From Stramenopiles sp. TOSAG23-6 (lineage: Eukaryota > Sar): a stretch of DNA of 23,912 nucleotides. The notes below the pieces were generated by a model, which saw only the letters and a program-made list of their open reading frames with translations, did no database searches and was not told the DNA's origin. Shown in pieces: positions 14,970 through 23,912 of the stretch. Location: positions 1 to 23,912 of the forward strand of contig LT636008.1 of the NCBI GenBank assembly GCA_900128565.1. The letters run 5' to 3'. Each line of letters opens with the position of its first letter. Positions within the stretch are counted from its first letter, which is position 1. A program made the position numbers and the translations under genes.

Positions 14970-17225
14970 ATGACTGGTGCAACTAATGAAATATATGATG
15001 AAGATTTGACGGTTTTGATGGACGCTGCGAAAGAAGGTAAAATGGAGGCACAGTTTGTTTTAGCTTGCTGCTATGAGAATGGTCAAGGTGTTCGTAAGTG
15101 CCAAAAGACTGCGTTTGGGTGGCTTGAAAAGGCTGCGCATCAAGGTCATATAGAAGCAGAGTATCGTATTGGCATATTCTATTGTTGCGCAATAGGTGTA
15201 CCTAGAAGTACAAAAACTGCAGTCAAATGGTTCGAGAAGGCTGCCGAACAAGGTCACATAGATGCACAGTTCTGGACAGGAATGGCCTACTCTCAAGGCG
15301 ATGGTGTTACTAAAAATGAGACGACTGGAGTAAAGTGGGTTAAGAAAGCTGCGGAAAACGGGTTTCCGAGGGCAATGTATGAATTAGGAAAGTGGTACTT
15401 ATTAGGCGATGGTGTTACTAAAAATATAACAACCTCAGCAAACTGGATTGAGAGAGCTGCGAAACAAGGTCATATAACAGCACAAGTTGTTACTGCTCAA
15501 AACTACACGGAAGGCAAGGGTGTTACAAAGTCCTTGGAAAAAGCAGCAGGTTGGTATAAGGAGGCTGCAAATCAAGGTAATTCAGTGGCCCAATATAATA
15601 TCGGTCGCTGTTATTCAGATGGGGAAGGTATTGATCAATGTATGGAGACTGCGATAGCATGGTATAAGAAGTCGGCAGAACAAGGTCAGTTAGAGGCACA
15701 ATTATACCTAGCTACTATCTATCAAGGTGGTATGAATGTTAGTAAATGTATGAAAACTGCATTGCACTGGTATGAAAAGGCTGCGGAACAAGGCTGTAAG
15801 ATGGCCCAGCTTCAATGTGGTAATTTCTACTATAATGGTGACGAGGGTGTATCTAAATCGCTGAAGACTGCTGCAATTTGGTATGAAAAGGCTGCGGAAC
15901 AGGGTTGTATGGAAGCACAGTTTCAACTGGGTCTCTGCCACGCAGTCGGTGATACGTATGGGGATGATTTCGCCACTTGTTATAAAACAGCAGCAAAGTG
16001 GTATGAAAAGGCTGCAGAACAGGGCTGTCGAGTGGCACAGTGTCGTCTTGCTGGGCTATATGAGGATGGTAGTGGTGTTAATAAAAATATGGAGACTGCA
16101 GTAATGTGGTATGCGAAGTCAGCGAAACAAGGTTATTTCTTCGCACAGTACAATCTAGCTTGCTGTTATAAGGAAGGTAAAGTTGTTCAAAAATGTCTAA
16201 AGACTGCAGCTGAGTTATATGAAAAGGCTGCGGAACAAGGTCATTTATTGTCAGAGTATAATACAGGTAACTGCTACCATTCTGGCGAGGGTGTATCTAA
16301 ATCGCTGAAGACTGCTGCAATTTGGTATGAAAAGGCTGCGAATCGAGGTCATGATTTGTCACAGTTGTTTCTAGCTGATTCATACTACAATGGCTGGGGT
16401 GTTAATAAATGCCTAGAGACTGCATTTAAGTGGTATAAGAAGGCTGCAGAACAAGATCAACCAGAGGCACAGTACTCTCTAGGCTATTGTTACCTTTATG
16501 GCGAAAGTGTTAGTAAATGTCCAAAGACTGCATTTAAGTGGTATAAGAAGGCTGCAGAACAAGGTCATCCAGAGGCACAGTGTGCTCTAGCCTATTTGTA
16601 CTATTTTGGCGAAGGTAAATGTCCAAAGACTGCATTTAAGTGGTTTGAAAAGGCTGCAGAACAAGATAATTCAGATGCACAGTATAATGTAGGTGCTTTC
16701 TACGCTAAGGGCGAAGTAGTTACTAAATGTCGAAAGACTGCAGTGGCGTATTATGAAAAGGCTGCGAAACAAGGCCATCCAGCAGCACAATGTCATTTAG
16801 GGATCTGCTATAAAGAAGGATCTGTTGTTACTAAATCTATTGAAAAAGCAGTAAAACTGTTTGAGAAGGCTGCGAAACAAGATAATTTAGATGCACAGTT
16901 CCAGTTGGGTGTCTGCTATAGAGAAGGGCATGGTGTTAATAAATGTTTGAAAACTTCGCAAAAATGGTTCCGAAAAGCACGGAGAACAAGTGTTGTAGAG
17001 GATATGAAACATTTAAGCGTCTGGGGTCCAGTAAATAACTCGCGAACTGCTGCCTTAAAGCGTAGTACCATTATGGCCTGCTTGAATTGTTCTACAGTAA
17101 AAGAAGATAAATGTAATTTCTTCCAATGCGGGCGTTGTAAGTCTGTAGCTTACTGTTCTAAAACATGTCAAAGGATCCACTGGAAATTACACAAAAAGCA
17201 GTGCAAACCAAGCGTCCATAAGTAG
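14970..17225 (+). CDS. Gene D', mirror copy of the SEL1-repeat/MYND protein
   Basis: Exact complement of 6688-8943. The ATG at 14970 is chosen over the in-frame GTG at 14949. Product and repeats are the same as gene D, with the near-identical repeat DNA at about 15840-15895 and 16288-16340. Confidence 0.93.
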   Translation: MTGATNEIYDEDLTVLMDAAKEGKMEAQFVLACCYENGQGVRKCQKTAFGWLEKAAHQGHIEAEYRIGIFYCCAIGVPRSTKTAVKWFEKAAEQGHIDAQFWTGMAYSQGDGVTKNETTGVKWVKKAAENGFPRAMYELGKWYLLGDGVTKNITTSANWIERAAKQGHITAQVVTAQNYTEGKGVTKSLEKAAGWYKEAANQGNSVAQYNIGRCYSDGEGIDQCMETAIAWYKKSAEQGQLEAQLYLATIYQGGMNVSKCMKTALHWYEKAAEQGCKMAQLQCGNFYYNGDEGVSKSLKTAAIWYEKAAEQGCMEAQFQLGLCHAVGDTYGDDFATCYKTAAKWYEKAAEQGCRVAQCRLAGLYEDGSGVNKNMETAVMWYAKSAKQGYFFAQYNLACCYKEGKVVQKCLKTAAELYEKAAEQGHLLSEYNTGNCYHSGEGVSKSLKTAAIWYEKAANRGHDLSQLFLADSYYNGWGVNKCLETAFKWYKKAAEQDQPEAQYSLGYCYLYGESVSKCPKTAFKWYKKAAEQGHPEAQCALAYLYYFGEGKCPKTAFKWFEKAAEQDNSDAQYNVGAFYAKGEVVTKCRKTAVAYYEKAAKQGHPAAQCHLGICYKEGSVVTKSIEKAVKLFEKAAKQDNLDAQFQLGVCYREGHGVNKCLKTSQKWFRKARRTSVVEDMKHLSVWGPVNNSRTAALKRSTIMACLNCSTVKEDKCNFFQCGRCKSVAYCSKTCQRIHWKLHKKQCKPSVHK

Positions 17226-17313
17226 TTCTTGAGGAGTATAGTGTGAAAGTTGAGTTTATACAAAAAGTATTCAAAAAAAATATAAAAAATGTACTTTATT
17301 ATTTTAAAAAACC

Positions 17314-20300
17314 TTAACTGTTTTTTGATCCAGTAAATGCGGCATAAATAGAAATTGTCACTACAAAAACAAAAACAAAAATCATCTCAAAAAATACGGA
17401 TTTTCCCGCGACTCTATCATGTGATTTCCTGCTCATTCTTTTGACTGGCGTCTCAAAATGTAATGGAATAAAATTTACTTTACGGAATCCCATAGTATTA
17501 TGCAAATGTTCTTGTTCTAATCTAAACCAAGACCACATATAATGTGAATTTTTTTTTTTTTTTAATGGAAAAAAAAAGTTAGGTACGAAATTTCGTATGA
17601 AAAAAAAATCATACAAAAAAAAAAGTAAAACATACATACAGCGACGTAATATTTCAAGAGGTCCTAAACAAGATAGAAAAAAAACATAATTTGGAGTTTC
17701 AAGAAAATGACCGACAGATTTTGAGCCAGGTAATAGAGTAAGGCACCAAATAAAACGACCTAAAGCATCAAATACTATTGCAGTATAATAAAGATGTCGA
17801 TTATTGACACCAAACATTAAATGCTTTCGCAATCCATCCGGACGTGAAAGCAAACCCCAATCCATGTATTTTGGAAAAATATTTTTTTAATAAAAAATTG
17901 TTAGGTACAAAATTTTCTATGAAAAAAATATTCAAAATTCAATTTTGAAAACGTACATTTTTATGTCCCAAAGAAATGCATATATTGTGGCAATCAAGTA
18001 AGATGTAATCCATGCCCATTCAAAACTGTTTGCATGAGAATAATCTGTCTTAGCCCACATAGGATGCATCGTACCAAATAAGACTACTACATGTGATACT
18101 GCATACTTCATTGCATTACCCATGGATTATGAAAAAATATTTCAAAAAAAAATTGTTACGTACAAAATTTCGTTTGAAAAATAATTTAGACAAAAAATTG
18201 AAATGAACACGTACATTGATGGCCAGCGCTTTCTTGTATCATAGTACACTCGGAGATTTTGTTGCATTCGAAGCCACAAAGGTAGAAAACAAATAATAGG
18301 AAGAATGATTCTGGTATATGTGTCTGATGACGTACATATATTGTGAAAATATATATATATTATTTTTTTTCTTTGTAAATTTTGTTTTGTTACCTACAAA
18401 ACTAACTAAGAAAACATAAAAAGATAACCCTAACCCATGATGAAAACGTACAAGCCATCAAATTGTGTGATTTAGATAATTCTTGATGATGAAGAACGAA
18501 TCCGCCACTTCCCATATAACATACTGTATATGCCAAATCTGTTAAAGGCCTCACTAGAGATGTCGCAATATCACCAATAAATGACGAAAGAAAAGTCACA
18601 GGAAATAATGGAGCAAAAAAAACTTTTCCAATTTCTTTAATTATTCTCCAACTCCATTTTGTATGGAGGCATAAATAAATTAACCAAAATGTGATCATCA
18701 AGGGAACAATACCAGTCAATAATATATGGAGAAAAAACATATTTTCTATTTTTAGCTTGCTAAATAAGAGAATCGATACAAGGAGTAAAATTGAGTTGTT
18801 TGTTGCAGAATAAAATATCTGCTCATATGTGAGAGAATTTTCTGGATCTAATCCGAATAAGTATATATAATTAATACGAGCATTGTATTGTGAAAAAATA
18901 TTTCAAAAAAAAAACTTGAAAAATCGTTAGGTACAAAATTTCGTATGAAAAATAAAAAAATGAAATTCATAAGAAATAAGTACTTGGTCCACAGATAAAC
19001 AGATATTCCACAACACCACTGAATTAATACACAAGACAATAATAATCGAAACACAGGGAGTAGTGGATGCACCATGAGAGCGTATACCGTCTCTTTAAAT
19101 GGAGTTACATGCATTTGAAAAAATATTTCAAATTCGAAATTTGTTACGTACGGAATTTCGTATGAAAAAAAATTAATTTCATATTTAAAAAAAAACGTAC
19201 ATTAATCCAGATGACCCAAAACAATAGAATTATAAGCATTCCTGAGTGGAGACCAGATCGAAACATATACCAGTCACTTTTTGGTTTTTGTTTTACAAGT
19301 ATTGTAAAAAAATATGTTTTCATATTTGAGATTTGTTAGGCATATGAAATTTTAGGGTTAGGGTTTAAAAAAAAATTTAGGGTCAGGGTTTTAAAAAATT
19401 TTTTGAAAATAAAANGGACAACGTACAAGCAAAAGCGCCCGAGCCACAGAACGCTCACCTCCGCAAAACTTATTTGCATATAATATTTCAAGATCATTTG
19501 AAAGACCTTTAATTGAATCTTCATGATGCGAAAAATGTGTTGATGAAAAATATGTCAAATTTGTTTTTTTTTGTTAGGTATGAAAAACAATATACAATTT
19601 CAGATTCGGATAAAAAAATTAAAAAAAAATAAAATTGAATTTTTCAAATTTGAAATGAATAATGAAAGAATACAGAATGCGATCTCACATTGTCCATTAC
19701 TAATTTTGCTACTTCTTTCCCACCAGAACATAATAGTGGTAGCGCAGTCGGGATAGATGAGTAAAGATTACCGTAGCTTTTACTACGATGAAAATTTGTA
19801 TTCTCTCTTTTCAACAAATATTCTGTCTCAACCTTGACCATATTTTTCTTAAATTTTTTTAAGATTTTAATGAATCCGGTCAAATTTAAAACAGCAAAAT
19901 TTTCCAATAAACAAATACATCTATACAAATCTGTACATGCACGATGAATAGAACCTTCATATGCCTTTCGTTCTTTATCAATGAGTTTCAACTTCGATGA
20001 ATCAGACTTAGAAAGTTCCTTTTTATCCTTGAGAAGATTTGTATCTTCATCGATTTCATCTTCAATTAATGATTCATGCCCTTGTACATTTGTCAAAAGT
20101 TCTAATCGTTCGCGACACTCTTGGAGCTTCGATATAAAGAACTCATCGACTTTTTGGACTTCTTCAAGACAACCACTTATGAAAGTTTCCTCAAGATCCG
20201 ATGCCTGATTTCCAGAAGCTATTTTTGCATCCACAGTGTCATCACTACTCTTCGCGGTGATAGGAGCAGGCGAAAGTATATGTGACAACAATGACGTTGA

Positions 20301-20495
20301 AGATGATGGAGCTGAATGGTCTCCAGCCAATGGTATGACTACGGAACGTTGTGGGGCGTCTTGCTGCTGTTGTAAGAGCTCACGGTGACCTCGACATACT
20401 TCTACAATCAGTTTCTTCAAACGTTTGTAATCCATGTAATGATTTTGCCACTCGACGACGGCATTTGCAGTTAACTGGTGTCCGAATTGTACCAT
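17314..20495 (-). CDS. Gene C', mirror copy of the SPX-EXS phosphate exporter homologue
   Basis: Exact complement of 3418-6599. Exons in transcript order: 19674-20495, 19427-19522, 19201-19296, 18984-19108, 18452-18882, 18215-18335, 17957-18121, 17636-17863, 17314-17536. The N of intron 2 is at 19415. Interpretation as for gene C. Confidence 0.93.
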
Positions 20496-20863
20496 CTTTG
20501 CAACAGCAAAACCTTAGGGGGAAATCGTGTGCGACACAATGTGTAATACAGTTTAATATTATTGCAATTCGCAAAGGTAATCAAAAATATTATGGACGCT
20601 CTGGCCAAGGGAATGGCTGTCAAAAAAATAGTTTCTGCTCTTTTCGATTTTTCAAAATCCGTATTGAAAATTCGTGAAGCGGTTTTTACGTACAAAAAAA
20701 TGGTACGAATCGAAATACGCCGATCGATATCTTTTAGGTTGCGATCTTTTGACCACGACACTTACACGTAGGACTACTACTACTAGTAACTGTTAGTAAC
20801 TAATCTAATCACAAGATCTTTTAAGTTTTTAGATACAAACCAGATACAAACAACAGCAAAAAC
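20496..20863. promoter_or_regulatory. Mirror of the B/C promoter region
   Basis: Exact complement of 3050-3417, with the 17-bp shared motif at 20695-20711 (minus strand). Confidence 0.6.
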
Positions 20864-21751
20864 ATGACCGATTCAGCGATATTGAGAGCGCTCAGGGAAG
20901 CGAAAAACAAGGCAGTTGATGAAGAGAACTATGAAGAGGCCGCCGAACTCCAAGCCAAGATCAGAGCGGAGGAAGCAAACATCAGAGCGAAGGAAGATAG
21001 AGACACAGCATCTCAGATGGCACTGTTGAACCTCGGAACGGAGGATTACAGGGGCGTTTTTACATTTAAGGGTGGTGTGAAGAATGGTAAGGGCGAGAAG
21101 AGCTGGGCGAATGGCGATGAATATGCAGGCGAATTGAAGGATGGCATTGCAAACGGCCATGGCGTGTACAAGGAGCACGATGGTTCTAAATACACTGGCA
21201 ACATGTTGGATGGCAAGTACCATGCCAAGGGCGAGATGGTCTACAAGAGCGGAGCAAAATATGATGGCTGGTGGAAGGATGCCAAACGCGAAGGTAAAGG
21301 TACCATGATCTATGTCGATGGTGCCAAGTTCGTTGGTGACTACAAGGATGATAAACGCCAAGGTAAGGGCTCATATACCTTTATGTATGTTTTAGTTTTT
21401 TTTAATTTCAAATTTAATATTTTTTTCGTACGAAACTTTGTACCTAACAATATATATTTTTTGAAATGTTTTTCCAAAATACATGCAAGTGGTAACACGT
21501 ATGTTGGTGACTACTTTAACGACAAGCAAGAAGGCAAGGGTACGTTCTACTGGATAAAAACCGGCAATACGTATGTGGGTGACCATAAGGATGGCGAGTT
21601 TCATGGTTATGGCGTCAAGAAGGATAAAAAAGGCAAAGTAATCCACGATGGGGAGTGGAAGGACGGCAGCCCAGTCAAAGCCAAGAAAGCAGGCAAGAAG
21701 AAGACAGCCAAGAAATCTTCTTCTTCTAAGAAGAAAAAGAAGAAGAGGTAA
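20864..21751 (+). CDS. Gene B', mirror copy of the MORN-repeat protein
   Basis: Exact complement of 2162-3049. Exons 20864-21384 and 21484-21751, intron 21385-21483. Interpretation as for gene B. Confidence 0.92.
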   Translation: MTDSAILRALREAKNKAVDEENYEEAAELQAKIRAEEANIRAKEDRDTASQMALLNLGTEDYRGVFTFKGGVKNGKGEKSWANGDEYAGELKDGIANGHGVYKEHDGSKYTGNMLDGKYHAKGEMVYKSGAKYDGWWKDAKREGKGTMIYVDGAKFVGDYKDDKRQGKGSYTFMYVLVFFNFKFNIFFVRNFVPNNIYFLKCFSKIHASGNTYVGDYFNDKQEGKGTFYWIKTGNTYVGDHKDGEFHGYGVKKDKKGKVIHDGEWKDGSPVKAKKAGKKKTAKKSSSSKKKKKKR

Positions 21752-22084
21752 CAACAATAACAAGCAACACTAAAACTACATGATGTACACGTACGCATAG
21801 CAAATGATTGTGTAGGCACTGAAATGTGATACCCAGCAGGACCATACAGCTACAATACTTCATTTGTTAATTTATTATATAAAACGGTATACTTAGTAGT
21901 ACGTACTACAGTTTCATTTAAAACATTTACCTCTTTTATTTATAAGATTACCTTCACCAACTGTTTTAACAAACATTTGACAATTGAACAAAAGTTCTCT
22001 ATTTTTCCACATCATGTCATCATCATGCATGCTTTTACCAATCATATCTTAAGATATGTCAATAGTTCAGTTGGCAACCACAAA
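21752..22084. other. Mirror of the A/B intergenic region
   Basis: Exact complement of 1829-2161. Palindrome copies fall at 22043-22058 and 22086-22101 (the latter overlapping the stop of A'). Confidence 0.6.
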
Positions 22085-23911
22085 TCATATCTTAAGATAT
22101 GTCAATAATTCAGTTGGCCACCAAGCACCTCCATTTATATGAGGTAGACTTGGATCATGAACAAGAAAATTTTTTAGTTTGATCGATCCATCAGATGGAT
22201 CGACTTCACCGTCAACTTCTGCAACCGAATCGCCCCACTTGGCATATTCTTTTCGAGTATGCTCTGCCACATCTTCACCAAAAAGTTGTTTCCATCGCAT
22301 CATTGGGAGATTTTTGATCACATTGGAACTTTCAGTCTTTACAAGATCAAATTTTGAAGATTCATTTTCATTATTTGAGGTGTCTATTTCAACTTTCTCA
22401 TCTTGACAAGCATCCTTTGTACTATTTACTATTTGCTTGATTTGATAATTATTCATTTTTTTTTTCAAACGTAATGTATCTAATTGGGCAGGTTCAAGCA
22501 TTTCGGTTGGCCACCAAGCACCTCCATTTATATGAGGTAGACTTGGATCATGAACAAGAAAATTTTTTAGTTTGATCGATCCATCAGATGGATCGACTTC
22601 ACCGTCAACTTCTGCAACCGAATCGCCCCACTTGGCATATTCTTTTCGAGTATGCTCTGCCATATCTTCGCCAAAAAGTGTTTCCCAGCATGATAATTCT
22701 GTATTTAATAAATTTGCAGCCGACTTCGTCTTGACTAGCATTCCATTAAACACACCTCCAAGAAGTAATGGAGTCTCTCTTTGTCGGTGAAGTAAAACCC
22801 GTTTCGTGATTGGATATATATGAGGACTCTTTCGCCCATTTTCTTCATTTTGTATTTGCAAAGTTTCGTTTTGATGTTTAATATTTTCATAACTTTTGTC
22901 AAAATGTAAGGCTTTTAATTCCATCTCTAAAATTCGTTTTTGTTCTTTCGCCTGCGACACATTTCTCTCTTCAAATAAACATAAAATTCTATTTTCCGTC
23001 ATAGGTTTAACAAACGTTTCATCAGTTTCAGGAGTTTCTTCAAATTTTGTTGGTTTTATTTTCAATTCATCATTTTTTACTTTTGCGAGCCTTTCCTCCG
23101 CTGCGTGGATAACATTATCAATTTGCATCATCGCATTGGCTTCCATGGTAGACACTTTTTCTTCTAAAATTTTATATTTTCTATCAAGATCTTTTATATT
23201 TTGTGTAGAACTATCATCATCAACTTTATTATTATTATTTTCGTTCCGAAGATGTTTTATCTGTATTTTTGTTTTATCTTGCATTGGAAATATCCTCGAG
23301 TTTTCAAGATCGTTTTGATTTATTTTCATTTTAAGGTGTTTTAGTTTTACAGACTCTAGTTTTATACTTTCTATTAAAGCTTTTAGTTTTTTTTTCATTG
23401 TAGCATCATCTTGTTCTTGAGATTTCATCCAACTTTGTATAGCAATATGGTTCTGTTTTGCTTTTACTTGCTCTTTTTCATTTTGTTTTTTCAAACGACA
23501 TAGTTCTCCAGCTAATGCTGAAGCTTGCAAAGAAGTTCGAGTTTGATTTATCATAATTGGTGCTGCACACGAAAGCACAGTAAATATTGAGTTCGATGAA
23601 ACTGTATCTAAAGAAAAAATATTTTCAGTCTGCTTATTAGTGTTATTTGTACCAAAAAATAAACTAGTTAAAGAAGGACCACTTAAACGAAATTGCCAAA
23701 CTGACAATGCAATTAATTCAGTCACAGATACTAAAACATATGGAGTTTGATCTTTTGATTTGCACATTTGTAATTTTATAATTACTCGAAGACCCCAATC
23801 AGCGACACGACCAATTTTTAATGTACAGCCTGACATATTTTGTGTATTTTGTGATGTATTTTGTGTATTTTGTGTATTTTGTGTATTTTGATTTCCCTGC
23901 TGTATATTTGT
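22085..23911 (-). CDS. Gene A', mirror copy of the coiled-coil/duplicated-module protein; 5' end open
   Basis: Exact complement of 2-1828. First ATG at 23836; the frame stays open to the window end through the Gln-Asn-Thr tract. The duplicated modules are at 22109-22285 and 22502-22678. Interpretation as for gene A. Confidence 0.8.
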   Translation of the reverse strand, partial: TNIQQGNQNTQNTQNTQNTSQNTQNMSGCTLKIGRVADWGLRVIIKLQMCKSKDQTPYVLVSVTELIALSVWQFRLSGPSLTSLFFGTNNTNKQTENIFSLDTVSSNSIFTVLSCAAPIMINQTRTSLQASALAGELCRLKKQNEKEQVKAKQNHIAIQSWMKSQEQDDATMKKKLKALIESIKLESVKLKHLKMKINQNDLENSRIFPMQDKTKIQIKHLRNENNNNKVDDDSSTQNIKDLDRKYKILEEKVSTMEANAMMQIDNVIHAAEERLAKVKNDELKIKPTKFEETPETDETFVKPMTENRILCLFEERNVSQAKEQKRILEMELKALHFDKSYENIKHQNETLQIQNEENGRKSPHIYPITKRVLLHRQRETPLLLGGVFNGMLVKTKSAANLLNTELSCWETLFGEDMAEHTRKEYAKWGDSVAEVDGEVDPSDGSIKLKNFLVHDPSLPHINGGAWWPTEMLEPAQLDTLRLKKKMNNYQIKQIVNSTKDACQDEKVEIDTSNNENESSKFDLVKTESSNVIKNLPMMRWKQLFGEDVAEHTRKEYAKWGDSVAEVDGEVDPSDGSIKLKNFLVHDPSLPHINGGAWWPTELLTYLKI

Positions 23912-23912
23912 A

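Larger units (their letters stand above)
1..23912. repeat. Whole-window perfect inverted repeat (two 11,956-bp arms, no spacer)
   Basis: Every gene, intron and intergenic motif has an exact reverse-complement partner at 23913 minus its coordinate, including both window ends. No divergence between arms was seen, and the one ambiguous base (N, 4498) has its partner at 19415. Natural large palindromes normally have a spacer and some arm divergence. Exact identity, absence of a spacer and the mirrored N point to one sequence joined to its own complement, during amplification, library making or assembly. A natural head-to-head dimer is possible but not favoured. Confidence 0.98.

Noticed and set aside
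1-23912. Bacterial, viral or plasmid origin; CRISPR, tRNA or rRNA genes
   Set aside because: Multi-intron genes with eukaryotic protein families argue for nuclear eukaryotic DNA. No spaced-repeat array, tRNA cloverleaf or rRNA-like stretch was seen.

Overview
The window is a perfect head-to-head palindrome: base i equals the complement of base 23913-i throughout. It therefore holds about 11,956 bp of unique sequence written twice, meeting between 11956 and 11957 with no spacer. The single ambiguous base is mirrored too (N at 4498 and at 19415), and so is an apparent frameshift. The arms were therefore probably not read independently. A fold-back chimera or assembly artefact is the simplest explanation, and it would suit amplified single-cell or environmental DNA. 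Everything below should be counted once.

The DNA looks like the nuclear genome of an AT-rich, gene-dense microbial eukaryote. Genes contain spliceosomal-type introns of about 90-150 bp. Proteins are eukaryotic in type (SPX-EXS, MORN, SEL1 plus MYND, a secreted SAM-like protein, a cysteine-rich membrane protein). TAA, TAG and TGA all serve as stops, so the code is standard. I cannot name the taxon.

The six genes strictly alternate in strand. Left arm: A, coiled-coil protein with a recent internal duplication, open at the window edge (2-1828, +); B, MORN-repeat protein (2162-3049, -, one intron); C, nine-exon SPX-EXS phosphate exporter homologue (3418-6599, +); D, SEL1-repeat protein with a C-terminal MYND finger (6688-8943, -); E, secreted SAM-like protein (9531-10166, +); F, cysteine-rich single-pass membrane protein (10513-11956, -), whose 5' part is lost at the fold point. 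The right arm repeats these in mirror image (F' to A'). B/C and D/E are divergent pairs with shared promoter regions; A/B, C/D and E/F are convergent.

The most interesting signal is the intron family. Eleven introns in three unrelated genes share one architecture: GTAYGT start, a core close to TCATACGAAATTTYGTAC followed by a CTAAC or GTAAC branch-like site, then TTGAAATATTTTTYMMAAATACAT. Most do not end in AG. Where the protein fixes the junction (EXS domain of C), introns begin with GT and end in AT or AA, often with 3-7 bp direct repeats across the ends. This suggests an introner-like family spliced with a relaxed or distance-measured 3' site rule. Joining C by this rule gives one 2307-base reading frame (768 codons plus stop) that matches the SPX-EXS family end to end.
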